The translations under genes were made by a program, and so were the position numbers. Positions 12,641 through 24,000 of a DNA stretch of 64,000 nucleotides are shown in pieces. The notes below the pieces were generated by a model, which was not told where the DNA came from, did not search any database, and worked only from the letters and a program-made list of their open reading frames with translations. This DNA is from Luidia sarsii (Eukaryota > Echinodermata > Asteroidea > Paxillosida > Luidiidae): positions 22,930,453 through 22,994,452 of the forward strand of contig OX465102.1 in the NCBI GenBank assembly GCA_949987565.1. Direction: 5' to 3'. Each line of letters begins with the position of its first letter. Position 1 is the first letter of the stretch.

Positions 12641-15600
12641 TTTTAAGGATTGTCACTTTTTGTCAGTCATTTCGTAATTCATGTACACACATGTACTTAG
12701 TCACTTCCTACTCCGGTCACTTCTTAGCGAATTCATTTCGCAATTCGCACCTGACCCAAGTCATTTTGTACCCAAATTGTTTTGATCCCAAATTGTTTTG
12801 TACCCAAGTCACTTTGTACCCAAGTCACTTTGTATTAAATCACTAGAACATACTGTACATACATGTGCATTATGCATGCAGTCACATCATGTACAGAAAC
12901 TAATTACTAGTACTACATGTATGTACGGCTGGATATGCGGCCAGAGTACAAATTGTTTTGGGGGGTACAGTCTAGTCTAGTCTAGATAGTTACTAATCTT
13001 TCCCATGGTGCTACTGATGGTTACAGAAACTACATACTTCTGGCATTTTCATAAATACTATGCCACTTATGCCAGTCACCTCAAATAAGTGAAATCCAGT
13101 AAAAAAATTCAGATCTTCAGTTATCACTATCACTCAGTGACACATGAATTACATGTATGCATCACAAATCTAGTGTCTCCTGATGACAGTAAGACTATCT
13201 AGAGCACACTGGTTCCACACTGCTGAATGGCTTGAGCAGTTTTCACATGCACACACATCATCATCCCTAACAAAGTCTTCAGCGATGCACTGTACTACGA
13301 TATCGACTTCGCGTGCGTGTATTTGGCGGCAGAATATACGAGAAGTCATGCGATTTAAATTTAGGGAGGTTTAATTAAAAGACCACTATCAGACTATATA
13401 ATTTATAAAACTACTATGGCTATAGATAAATCAACGTTGTAATTTTCTTTAATCAAACAGTGGCAACAAATAATGACAAATGTATCATGCAACAAATCAG
13501 GATTAAGCACGACGGACGGACGGCATCGTCGCCAGCTGACATCACTCATCAGTCACGCTTCCAAAGTTGCCACTCATACTGTGATAGCACTATTTTCGTT
13601 GTTCGATCTGGCGTATGTCCTCGCGCTTGCGCAGTTGCAGTGCCGTAACTATAGAAAATGGAAACTGCTACCATGACAATAGCCGCTGCGGAAATTTAAA
13701 AGGGAACGGCAATTTCTGGACGCCTCATCTCTCCTTTTCAACTTCAACTTCAAGCCAGATAAACTCATAAAGGCAGAAATTGTTTTGGCTGGTGATACAA
13801 AGTCTGCTACTGCTTTTGGTAATTTTGAACGCAACGTGGGTGTGTTGACGTCGTGTCTTGACGCCAATTAGTGTGACCGTCACGTACAGGTGCATGAACA
13901 CGCATGCGAACATACATGTGTACAGGTGCAAGAACACATACCGGTACATATTGTACTAGTATTGAACTAAGATTAGAAGAGAAGTGAAACACCCCCTCGT
14001 ACTACTCGTAGTCGTTGTCAATTTTGCAGCCCGCTCGTTCACGACTTCAGGTTTGCAACTGCCTGGAAAAAAAGAGATCACAGTGAAGCAAGCACTTGAC
14101 AGCGAAACACAGCGCACAGTTGAGCGGTCACTCACCTGGTAGAAGTGGTCTTTTCGATGCTTTTTACATGGACGAAATGTCCGTTCGTTGTTGGCACATT
14201 GCTGTGCTGTGTAACGCTAATGTGTGAGATCTCTGGCAAAATGTTCATGCAGCAGCAGCGCTGTTGGCGAAAAAACAGTTTGTTGAATAGCGCCCTCTCG
14301 CGGGGGAACCCCACTTCCTCTCCAACAATCCCGAGTTAGGAATAATTATATAAAAACAATATTTTTTTTCTTTCCCAGTCACTCCAAAAGAAAATAATTT
14401 TCACTTCTATATTTCCCAGATGTGACAGACACAAAAAAGAACGCGTTAACACTTTTGGAGAACAAGATTAATTCAAGATTAACCAAGTATTTCTTGCTTC
14501 CATTTATTAATTAATTCGATATATGATACAATTTCAAAATGTCATCATGGTACTACTACTAGTGATTGTTGAATCATGAACGTAGCGGCAAAGGTAGAGA
14601 ATACGTGAGTAAAGTGAACCGAAGTAATTAGCACTGCGAGGTAAAAAGGTAAAAATGGCAGTAAGCAAAATATTAGGCCTAACAGGTTGACTAGATCTAT
14701 GATTTTGCCCAACATTATGGATGGAAGTATAGCCAGAGGTCTCAATTGTCTTGATTTATGCGTTCCTGGCCAATTTTCTGATGATCACCTGCGCCATGTT
14801 TCGAGATTACGAGTGCGTCTGAGACTGATGACGCACGGCCAGATCGAAGGCTTTGCGGACCTAAACTTCGTGATAATAATCACCCGGAACGAAAGGGCGA
14901 AAGAAGTGCCTGTACAACTATCTATCTCGTTGTGGTGTAATCGTGAGCGTGATTTATGGGGACAAGGCCCTTTGGGGATCTTGTGAGACGGCATATCAGT
15001 GGCGGCAGGTCGCCCATTACGGAAAAAATACTGCTGCATTTTGGAGCTTTGGATCATTATAATAATTATGGTGGCAGACTGATACAGAGATTCCTTTCGT
15101 TTGGTGACGGAAGCCGTATAGCTAAGCGCGTTTGTCAACCTTGCAGTGCTGTCTTTACGTAAGACTAGTGGGCATGTCTGGGCGAAGGTACGCCTGCTAT
15201 AGGTTATGAACCCATTTGACCGCTAGCTGGTGCTGCTGTAGAATCTGCAGTACTAGACTTCAGGTTGAGTTGGCAGGAAGTGATGTGAAGTAAAGGTCTG
15301 AGTATCGGTCGAATTGAAAAAGCGCGGATGACAGCTGGTTTGGATGAGACCCAGATCTCCCGATGGTTCCGGGCTGTAGACCCGCCGTGCCCCTTGGCTG
15401 AGAGGAGAGCAGGTGAAATTTTGGATCTGCAAACCACTCTAGCTCTGCTAGGTCATGCCATCTGTTTGAAATAAAGACAGTATAATTATAAGGAACAAAA
15501 AACGGCCGAACGGATCGAACTTGGAATGATTTGACTGTGTGTAAGATTTTATGCAATACGGGGCCATACAATAATGTCGCAAGTGCCAGCGTGTCCCAGT

Positions 15601-15740
15601 GTCGATTCGGCGCCCAAAGGCACAGACCCCCCCCCCCAAAAAAAAAAAAAACCTTGGGAGGAAACGTGGGCAAGACCCGGGTGATGGAGTCTTGAAATCT
15701 TGATTTTATGAGAAAATATAAGAAAGTTATACAGTCCTAT
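12641..15740. other. Stretch with no recognisable feature
   Basis: Apart from short imperfect repeats of 'CCCAAGTCACTTTGTA' near 12,745-12,835 and a C/A homopolymer junction near 15,627-15,650, I see no gene or repeat family here. An open frame of about 60 codons on the plus strand at about 13,690-13,871 lacks an ATG and resembles nothing I know. Confidence 0.5.
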
Positions 15741-15750
15741 ATAATTTATA

Positions 15751-15832
15751 GGTTCCACCTAAATTTGAGCTCGGATCACTAGATTCAGAATCAGAGTGTC
15801 GATCTCGAGTGCTAACATTTGTACCATGGAAT
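15751..15832 (-). pseudogene. tRNA-Gln relic
   Basis: The minus strand resembles the tRNA-Gln gene at 16,160-16,231 at both ends: the acceptor-side GGTTCC on the plus strand and the ACCATGGA region. The anticodon arm is disrupted, with an insertion of about 10 bases (AGAATCAGAGTGTCGATCTC replaces a clean stem), and the D arm is altered. It is a non-functional copy. Confidence 0.6.
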
Positions 15833-15910
15833 CTTTTGTGGCACATGCAATAACATTGCAAGCTATTGTGCTGTCTTAATAAATTATGTGAGGCAGACAT
15901 AAACAAAAAT

Positions 15911-15991
15911 CGACCACGAAGGGACTCGAACCTTCATTCTTCAGATTCGAAGTCGGACGCCATAGCCTACAAGCCTACTAGCCACGCGGCC
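15911..15991 (-). tRNA. tRNA-Arg(TCG)-like gene, probably degenerate
   Basis: Read on the minus strand, it has acceptor halves GGCCGCG and CGTGGTC that pair with wobbles, a T arm containing GGTTCGAGTCC, and an anticodon loop CTTCGAA (anticodon TCG). It matches animal tRNA-Arg except for about eight extra bases in the D arm (TAGTAGGCTTGTAGGCTA) and one mismatch in the anticodon stem (TCCGA against TCTGA). Length is 81 against the usual 73. The D-arm expansion makes function doubtful. It pairs with the tRNA-Gln downstream as a repeated cassette. Confidence 0.6.
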
Positions 15992-16159
15992 AATGCAATC
16001 GCTACTCATGATCAAAACAAATAATTATTTATTAACTACCGGTTGTTTTCAATTTTCGAATGAGTTTCTACTACTGTAGAAGAAAAACGATCCTCATTGG
16101 TGTTCATATCGTCATCGAAGTCTTGTAGGATTTTTTTATGAACAAATTTAAAAATGCAC

Positions 16160-16231
16160 AGGTTCCACCGAGATTTGAACTCGGATCGCGAGATTCAAAG
16201 TCTCGAGTGCTAACCATTACACCATGGAACC
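16160..16231 (-). tRNA. tRNA-Gln(TTG)
   Basis: The 72-base minus-strand sequence folds as a standard cloverleaf. The acceptor is GGTTCCA with TGGAACC, the D arm contains TGGTGTAATGG (which is also the A box), and the anticodon stem CGAGA/TCTCG carries loop CTTTGAA with anticodon TTG at 16,196-16,198. The T arm is GAGTTCAAATCTC (B box). It corresponds closely to vertebrate tRNA-Gln(TTG). It is the only copy in this cluster with no visible defect. No intron is present and CCA is not encoded. Confidence 0.92.
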
Positions 16232-16360
16232 GTTTGTGATTCAGGAATACAAGCCGTATACTATAATTATAATTATGTTGTAATACGGAAGGCAAACGTA
16301 ATATTGGACTAAGAATGGATTGCAGTGAATAATACGAGGTGTCAAGTTATTTATATCGGT

Positions 16361-16432
16361 AAAAATCATCGAGATTTGAACACGGATCACGAGATTCAGA
16401 GTCTCGAGTGCTAACCATTACACCATGGAACC
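16361..16432 (-). pseudogene. tRNA-Gln(CTG) pseudogene, copy 2
   Basis: This is a tandem copy of the tRNA-Gln unit about 201 bp further on. The D arm and anticodon arm are intact with anticodon CTG. The T stem is spoiled (ATCCGTGTTCAAATCTCGAT) and the 3' acceptor strand is replaced by TGATTTTT, so the acceptor stem cannot form. The flanking sequence is shared with its neighbours. Confidence 0.75.
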
Positions 16433-16566
16433 GTTTGTGATTCAGGAATACAAGCCGTATACTATAATTATAATTATGTTGTAATACGGAAGGCAAACGT
16501 AATAAATTATTGGACTAAGAATGGATTGCAGTGAATAATACGAGGTGTCAAGTTATTTATATCGGT

Positions 16567-16638
16567 AAAAATCATCGAGATTTGAACACGGATCACGAGA
16601 TTCAGAGTCTCGAGTGCTAACCATTACACCATGGAACT
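16567..16638 (-). pseudogene. tRNA-Gln(CTG) pseudogene, copy 3
   Basis: This is a third tandem unit, 206 bp after copy 2 and nearly identical to it, including the same lost acceptor strand. The copy therefore duplicated after the defect arose. The unit carries the shared flank GTATACTATAATTATAATTA. Confidence 0.75.
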
Positions 16639-16692
16639 TTTTTTGCTGTATACATTGTGCTGTCTTACGTAAGGCAGACATTTAAAAAAACT

Positions 16693-16760
16693 CGATCACA
16701 AAGGGACTCGAACCCCCAATCCTTCGATTCGAAGTCGGACGTCCATCAGGCCACGCGGTC
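16693..16760 (-). pseudogene. tRNA-Arg(TCG) pseudogene
   Basis: The minus strand keeps the T arm GGTTCGAGTCC and the loop CTTCGAA, but the D arm is shortened (TGATGGACG against the normal TAATGGATAAGGCG). The acceptor stem has a C-A mismatch and the anticodon stem is imperfect. It is 68 bases long. It is a decayed copy of the Arg member of the Arg-Gln cassette. Confidence 0.65.
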
Positions 16761-17000
16761 ACTGCTGTCGCTACTAATGACGGTCAAATCACCTCCTTAC
16801 TATTATCTTTACAAAATTATTAGAAAATGTTTCAACGTACCTCAAATCGGCAGAAACCAAAGGCGAATTTGAAGAGCGTACGCGATGACCGAAATGAAGC
16901 GAAGTTCTCCTAATCAAAACCGGCGCGTTGTACGTACGATCGTGTACGGTATGCATGTGACGGGTTCTGACCAATTAATCACGCACAGCCTACGCTTCTC

Positions 17001-18154
17001 ACTTTCCTAACACTTTCCTAATACAAGTTCCTAACGCTTTCCTAACATTCCTAACACACTTTCCTAACGCATTCCTAACGCTTTTCTAACATTTCTAACA
17101 CACTTTCCTAACGCATTCCTAACGCTTTCCTAACATTCCTAACACACTTTCCTAACGCATTGCCAACGCTTTCCTAACATTCCTAACACACTTTCCTAAC
17201 GCATTCCTAATGCTTTCCTAACATTCCTATACACACTTTCCTAACGCATTCCTAACGCTTTTCTAACACTCCTAACTCACACTTTCCTAACGCATTCCCA
17301 ACGCTTTCCTAACATTCCTAACACACTTTCCTAACATTCCTAACAGACTTTCCTAACGCATTCCTAACGCTTTCCTAACATTCCTAACACACTTTCCTAA
17401 CGCATTCCTAACGCTTTCCTAACATTCCTAACACACTTTCCTAACGCATTGCCAACGCTTTCCTAACATTCCTAACACACTTTCCTAACGCATTCCTAAC
17501 GCTTTTCTAACACTCCTAACTCACACTTTCCTAACGCATTCCCAACGCTTTCCTAACATTCCTAACACACTTTCCTAACATTCCTAACACACTTTCCTAA
17601 CGCATTCCTAACGCTTTTCTAACATTTCTAACACACTTTCCTAACGCATTCCTAACGCTTTCCTAACATTCCTAACACACTTTCCTAACGCATTGCCAAC
17701 GCTTTCCTAACATTCCTAACACACTTTCCTAACGCATTCCTAATGCTTTCCTAACATTCCTATACACACTTTCCTAACGCATTCCTAACGCTTTTCTAAC
17801 ACTCCTAACTCACACTTTCCTAACGCATTCCCAACGCTTTCCTAACATTCCTAACACACTTTCCTAACATTCCTAACACACTTTCCTAACGCATTCCTAA
17901 CGCTTTCCTAACATTCCTAACACACTTTCCTAACGCATTCCTAACGCTTTCCTAACATTCCTAACACACTTTCATAACGCATTGCCAACGCTTTCCTAAC
18001 ATTCCTAACACACTTTCCTAACGCATTGCCAACGCTTTCCTAACATTCCTAACACACTTTCCTAACGCATTCCTAACGCTTTCCTAACATTCCTAACACA
18101 CTTTCCTAACGCATTCCTAACGTTTTCCTAACATCTGGAACACACTTTCCTAAA
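17001..18154. repeat. Minisatellite of TTCCTAACRC-type units
   Basis: This is about 1.15 kb of head-to-tail decamer-like units such as TTCCTAACGC, TTCCTAACAT and TCCTAACACAC. They are organised into higher-order blocks of roughly 40 bp, with longer blocks repeated almost exactly (compare about 17,160-17,300 with 17,690-17,830). Just beyond the array, 18,171-18,205 carries the same words in reverse complement (GTTAGGAAAGTTAGGAAT). It lies between tRNA relics. Confidence 0.93.
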
Positions 18155-18227
18155 GCTTCAAAGTGGCCGCCGTTAGGAATTGGTTAGGAAAGTTAGGAAT
18201 GTTGAAGCCGTCCATTCGTGGGAAAAG

Positions 18228-18300
18228 GAGGCCACGCGGCCAGTGCGATCGCTACTCATGATCAAATCAAATAATTTATAAACCACCGATTTTTTCAATT
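18228..18300. repeat. Second copy of the Arg-Gln inter-tRNA spacer
   Basis: GGCCACGCGGCC followed by GCGATCGCTACTCATGATCAA and the run to TTTTCGAATGAGTTTCTAC repeats the sequence at about 15,980-16,070. That sequence lies between the tRNA-Arg and tRNA-Gln genes. Only the 5' end of the Arg gene survives here. Confidence 0.7.
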
Positions 18301-18354
18301 TTCGAATGAGTTTCTACTAAATGAGATTTGAAGGTTTGCATGGTGAGAATATCA

Positions 18355-18444
18355 GGATAAATAGGTTTGCGGAGACACCATGTAAATTCTCTCTTTTCTC
18401 TCACAAAAGAGACTTTACATGGTGTCTCCGCAAACCTATTTATC
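18355..18444. mobile_element. Hairpin foldback element
   Basis: A near-perfect inverted repeat: the arm at 18,355-18,386 (GGATAAATAGGTTTGCGGAG and on) is the reverse complement of the arm ending at 18,444. A 27-base pyrimidine-rich loop separates the arms. The core words GTTTGCGG and ACACCATGTA recur in foldback elements near 45,220, 53,220 and 53,837. Confidence 0.85.
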
Positions 18445-18557
18445 CCGAGTTTCTACTACTGTAGAAAAAAACGCATCATCCTCTTGGGTTTCCATTTTAA
18501 ACATTGTTACCGAAGTCTTGTAGGAATGAATTTATGAGCAAAATTTAAAAAGATACT

Positions 18558-18636
18558 GGTTGCACCGAGATTTAAACTCGGATCGCGAGATTCAGAGTCT
18601 AGAGTGCTAACCATTAGGCATTACACCATGGAAACC
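18558..18636 (-). pseudogene. tRNA-Gln pseudogene, distal copy
   Basis: A Gln-type tRNA copy on the minus strand with a seven-base insertion in the D arm (plus-strand AGGCATT), a mutated T arm (TTTAAACTCGG on the plus strand) and a mismatched acceptor. It ends the duplicated Arg-Gln block. Confidence 0.7.
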
Positions 18637-18649
18637 TTTGTGACTTACG

Positions 18650-20340
18650 AACACAAGCTGTATACTATTTTTACTGTACGTTGTATTACGTGATGCTAGC
18701 TGCTGCCGTTGTTTTACAAAAGGCCAACTCGTTTTTGGTGGCGTGACATACATGTATACCTTCCAATCTTTGTAGACTATGTAATGTGCCTTCAGTCAAC
18801 TCAAAATGTGCAAGGACCTAATTGCAATTGGTGTCATCCATTTGACTGTAGATAGGCCTAACCTTCTCCTGTATGCCTTTGTTGATTTTTTTAAACAGCA
18901 TTCAGAAGGAGTTCTCGATACTTTTACAGTACAAATAAATAGGTTCCAAGCTCAAAAGGTGGCAGAGGTTGCACATTTTCATGACCCATACCCCTCATTC
19001 GGTAATTTCTCAAATGCAAATTACGTTTTCTCGGGAATCGTTCTGTGATAAGGTAAGGACACATAGGTTCAAACACTATGCGAATAATCCACACAATTGT
19101 AAATCAGATGTTTTTGATGTACTATAATTTATTCGAATCTGTTCAACCATGGAGGAACCAAGGCTTTTAAAAAAAACTCTTATAAAAGGCAATTACGTAA
19201 AAATCATGGTACACATGGGAATGCGTGTAGCTGCACCTGTCGTGGGATGACCAAAAGAAAATAATCTCATGAAAAGTCACCTCAAAGTTGCATGTTTGAC
19301 TAGTCGTCGAATTGAGAGATTCTGCTCATGACTAGGGTCCAAAGAAGATAATCTTATTTCTTATTATACTATTATATAGTTAACATTTCATATTTATGAA
19401 GCAATTAGATACACCACAATGTATTAAAGGTGATTAAAAACAAATAATAATGACAACTATTTTCAGAACTTAGGAGGCATGTGTCTACTATTCCTGATCC
19501 ACAGAAAGGAAAAGGGAGTATTTCATCTGACAGTTTCTTGATACACTTAAAAATACATTTCTATACAGAAATCCATGATTATCTACAATTTCCAGGAAAA
19601 AGCAATATTATGAAAGGTCGGAGTAATACCACAATTTTGTTTAACTAGTTACTGAATTGCAAAATTACCCAATCTCAAATTGCCAAAGAGGGCCTGAAAT
19701 TTCAATCCTCTCTGAGTCAAACAAAGAAAAGAAAAGAACATACTGGAAAGTGGAAACATACTGGGAATTATAAATAATTATAAACTAACAGATTAGTGAA
19801 CTGGCTGATTGACACATTGGTAATGGTTGTTTGATTGACTGCTTGATCAACTGATTGATTTATAACTGGCTCAACTGATCCACTTACCAACCTATATGTA
19901 CATTCAAAGGCTACTTCTTTTTCAGGGGTAGGGGTAGGAGTAGGGGTAGGGTAGGGGTACGGGTGATTCAAAATAGTTTGCCCACCAAGCATTTGCAACG
20001 TGTTGGCCAATCACAATGCACTGTGATTGGTCAACGCATTGTAAACTCTTGAGGGCGGTCCGCTATTGGATGAAATCGACCGCAGAACTGAAAAGTGCAT
20101 GTAAAGATTAAGGCTCCAACAGCAAGTTGTCCTCTGATTCATCGTGAATCAGAGATGCCATGACTGTTCTTCACATCCCTGACTGGCAAGACTGATGTGG
20201 AACGTTTGCGGTGACACTGCACAAGGCATCTCCTTTGAGAAAGAGTCTGAGAAGAACAGTGTGTGCTCGATCTGTCTGTAGTCAGGAGAATGATGGATTT
20301 CAATGAAGGATGGTGCTTAGGATGTGCTCCGGAGGTCGAT
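18650..20340. other. Gene-free stretch with GGGGTA microsatellite
   Basis: No gene or repeat family is recognised, except a short GGGGTA microsatellite at about 19,923-19,965 and part of a foldback-like element near 20,190-20,290 (TTTGCGGTGACAC and CTCTTTGAGAAAGAGTCT-like words). An 80-codon open frame at 18,806-19,048 matches no family I know. Confidence 0.5.
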
Positions 20341-20360
20341 GGAGCAGTTTGACGCCACGT

Positions 20361-20484
20361 GCTTAGTTGAATGCTTCTGGTTGGCGTCCTCACCCCAGCA
20401 AAGACTAGTTGACCATTTGGGAAGGCCACCATCTTAGAAAGAGCGCCGGTATGCAAAACCAGAGGTCCAGGGTTCAATTCCAGA
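20361..20484 (+). mobile_element. tRNA-derived SINE, family 1 (partial)
   Basis: The leader GAATGCTTCTGGTTGGCG, then TTTGGGAAGGCCACCATCT, then a shortened tRNA-like head with AAAACCAGAGGTC and GGGTTCAATTCC. This is the same order as the other family-1 copies. Confidence 0.65.
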
Positions 20485-20649
20485 GGTTGCCGGAGCACGT
20501 GGAAGCTGTCCGGGCCAGCTACGTCAGCACAGGAGCATGCAGCCTTGAATCAAGTCATTGGGCGAAGATTCAGAAATCTTTTTCAACCCAGCTGGCTGTA
20601 CATGTATGGCTGTTCAGCATCTAGACACAGTCTGGTGTCATTTTGACGC

Positions 20650-20725
20650 CACGTGCAGATAGCTCAGATGGAAAGAGCGCCGGTACGCAAAACCAGAGGT
20701 CCCGGGTTCAAGTCTGGAGGTTGCT
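20650..20725 (+). mobile_element. tRNA-like SINE head, family 1 (no leader)
   Basis: GATAGCTCAGATGGAAAGAG supplies the A box and GGTCCCGGGTTCAAGTC the B box. The leader is absent because the upstream part was lost in the local duplication. Confidence 0.6.
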
Positions 20726-20863
20726 GGAGCACGTGGAAGCTGTCCGGGACAGCTACGTCAGCACAGGAGCATGTACATGTAGCCTTGAATCAAGTCATTG
20801 GGCAAAGATTCAGAAATCTTTTTCAACCCAGCTGGCTGTACAGCGACTAGACACAGTCTGGTG

Positions 20864-21017
20864 TCATTTCGACGCTACGTTCTTTGAGTGGAAGATGTCC
20901 ACGGTCGTCTCGTTGCACTTGCGCAGGTCCATGTCACAGTGGCCGATGCAGAACTTCCCGATGTTCTTGAAGTAGTCCAAGCCACGGCCAATCTTGATCA
21001 CCCAGCCGTTGTTCAAT
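20864..21017 (-). CDS. MITD1: MITD1 exon 5 and stop codon
   Basis: Encodes [17 protein letters not shown] to the stop codon TGA (20,866-20,864). The acceptor is CTTTTCAG|. The C-terminus HSKNVASK is slightly different in length from human HKKHTKNI. No AATAAA is close downstream. Confidence 0.94.
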
Positions 21018-24000
21018 CTGAAAAGATATCAGGAGACAGTTGAGTCAATCTCAGTCAGGTTTTTTTTTTTGGGGGGGGGCGTTATCCCTGAATGTAACAT
21101 GTGACCCGGCACATCATAATGAGAAATATCCCCACTTTTGAGATTTTGATATTTTCTAATGATGTGAAAGAGTGTACCATTAACTTTAAAATGATATCAA
21201 AATTTCCTCCAATACCAACTTTCCGAAAATACAAAAATACAATAAAATTGATTTTTAATCTAATTGAGAAGATACTTTTACTTTAGGTGTTGTTTACTCG
21301 ATAAGTGTTTTAGTGGGATATTCCTCATGTCGCTGTGCCAGGTCACATATGTGACTGGCTCTACAAAAAAGCCCCTTAAGTCTAAGTCTTTTTTTTTAAT
21401 CATACCCATATAGTCAAAACGAGCATTACATAATTTTTGATTCGATGCAGTTTAACTTCTGTAGCATGTTCCATTCCTGATGTATATCGAAATTCGTGAA
21501 GTGATCCCTGTCACCGAAAATGGCTATGTAATCATTTTGCTGGCAGATAAAAGTGGCAAGGTAATGCTCACAAAATGCTGAATTTCTTGCCTTTAATTAT
21601 GGAAATTAACAGTTCTTTCAACTGAAAAGAGTGGACATCAACTGTGTCCAAATATTCAGTTCATCGTTGACATGGTTGAATGCTTCTGGCTGGCACCCCC
21701 ATCCCGGCAGAGACTACCATAGTTGTCTATTTGGGAAGACCACCATCTAAGGGCTGGATAGCTCAGATGGAAATGGCAGTTAATGGTTGAATGCTTCTGG
21801 CTAGTGCCCCCCCACACCCTGGCAAAAACTAATGCTATTTGGGAAGACCACCATCTAAGGGCTGGATAGCTCAGATGGAAAGAGCGCTGGTAGGCAAAAC
21901 CAGAGGTCTTGGGTTCAAGTCCCACACCAGTCAATGTTTTCTTTACCATGTTAACCCCCCCCCTCCCCCCCAAAAAAATAAATAAAATAAAAATAAATAA
22001 ACAATCTTTCAAAGTTCCAAGGTTTTTTTTCCCTTTATTTGTTTGACTCAATCTTAGTCACTGAGAATGGCAACAGAAAGACTTCAAGTGGCTCAAGCTG
22101 GAGACGGAATCCTCGAGTTGTTCGCCCAAAGCCACCAGCTCTGGTGGTGGTGGGTCATCACAGCACGGTGCCCAAGGCTTAGGCCACCAGCTCCAACGGC
22201 GGGACAACGGCAGGCCGTCGTGGAGGGGCAGTTATGGTTGGCAGTGGTCGGTCATCATAGCACTGTGCCGGGGCAGCCAGGACTAGCCCTCCGCTCAGCA
22301 TCAGCCACGCCCCAATGCACGGCTGAATTCCTGACGACCAGCTCCGATAGAATTGCGATCCCGACAGAGAACCCGGCCACGCCCCAAGCGTGGCCTATTT
22401 ATACCCCGTGTCCACCCGGGCGTAACCATGCAGGTGAACAAAAGGAACAGCTGGATAGCTTACGCGCCTGCGGCACAAAGGCCGTACGATCTCAGCTGAA
22501 ACCCAACCATAACAATGTACACTCTCTTCCATTTCTTCTAGTGTAGGAGCCTACCTGATCTCCCGATCATGCAGCGTGGTTGAGTAGGTGACACTGAGAT
22601 TGACGTTGTACTCTGATAAGCTTTGCTCTAGCTCTCGTAGCATCCTCTCCTGCTGGTCCGCATTTCCCTGCAATTTATGCAAAGAATTGATCTTTATCAC
22701 TGTTTCAAAACTAACCCCCCCCAAAACAGCTGTATTGTATTAGATGAAATGCTGCAATATAACTTGTATATTAACATATACAAGGGCCTCTGTGTTTATA
22801 TTTATATTTATATTTATTTCATTTTCCGGGATATCACAAAGTTGCAACTTCAACTTGTGATTTATGTGAATCAAACAAATAAAGGAAAAACTAACTGGAA
22901 ACTTTGAAACAATTTTGAAAAAAAAAAACCGGCAAACAAAACTTTGACTGGATGCGAACTTGAACCCAAGACCTCTGGGTTTTGCTTACCAGCGCTCTTC
23001 CCATGTGAGCTACCCAACCCTTAGATGGTGGCCTTCCCAAATAGTCCACTAGTCTTTACCAGAGTGGGGGCGCCAGTCAGAAGCATTCAAGAAACATCAA
23101 CTTTGAAAATGGGAAAGGAGATTTGACTGGACCAGGAGTTGAACCAAGGCCTACAGATTTACATACTGGTGCTCAAATTGCCACCATTGTCAGGACTAAC
23201 CTTGACATCCCTGCCCGTCACCAAAGTGATGGTCCTGACCCTGGCTTTGCTGGACACGATCAGCTCGCACAGCCTCAGGAAGTTCTGTATCTGATGAGGG
23301 GCGCGGATGTAAGGGTCCTCCACATGGACCGCTGTCACAAACTCATCCAGGAACCGGCCAAAGATTCTGCCGTAGCTGTGCTGAGTGGAGTCGCTTGCTA
23401 TGTGAAACTGTTCGTGATACTTGCCGGCTGAGGAGATTTAAAAAAAAAAAGGAAGAGTATATTCACCCAGCGACGGCATTCTTCCTGAAGGTTGTTCATG
23501 CTGATGTTATGCATATTCATAAACCCTCTTTACTCCGATTGGCCAACGTCAGAGTATAGGGCATATATGAATATGCATAAACATGATGTAATGACAATTG
23601 GCCAATCAGACTAAGGGACTGGCAGAATAGTGTTTGCAGGAAGAATGACGTTGCCGGGTGAATATAACCTGCCCCCCAAAAGCCAACCCAAACAATCTTT
23701 ATCTCAGTCAGCTAGGCAACTGGCTCTTTTCAGAGCCGCACTCCATCTCAAAAGAGATGTGTGACACAGGCCCGATTTCATGGCTCTGCTAAATGCAGAA
23801 TTGTGAGCTTACGGGACAGTGTAAGCGACAAATTCATTTCATGGGACGTGTAAACACGGATTCTGCACTTATATAGCTAGCGCGGGATTTCCGCACTTAA
23901 CGGAGGTTTTTGCATATGAAACAACAGAGGAAAATGGTAGTCGTTTGTTAAATTTGACGACCCCTAACTTACACAGCGACTGTGAATTCAGAAGACAAAA

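Larger units (their letters stand above)
20345..20863 (+). repeat. Tandem duplication of the MITD1 3' flank carrying SINE heads
   Basis: Two units share the order: GACGCCACGTG boundary, a tRNA-like SINE head (AAAACCAGAGGTC), GGAGCACGTGGAAGCTGTCC, AAATCTTTTTCAACCCAGCT, and AGACACAGTCTGGTGTCATT. The first unit is about 20,350-20,640 and the second 20,641-20,863, and the second abuts the MITD1 stop codon. The boundary sequence is itself a copy of the last codons of MITD1, so the gene's 3' edge has been duplicated together with a SINE. Confidence 0.75.

Noticed and set aside
18806..19048. 80-codon open frame as a gene
   Set aside because: No homology that I recognise, no neighbouring exons and no splice sites in suitable places.
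22067..22546. 159-codon open frame in MITD1 intron 4
   Set aside because: No recognisable family and low-complexity composition. It lies between well-supported exons on the opposite strand. Kept only as a segment of unknown origin.
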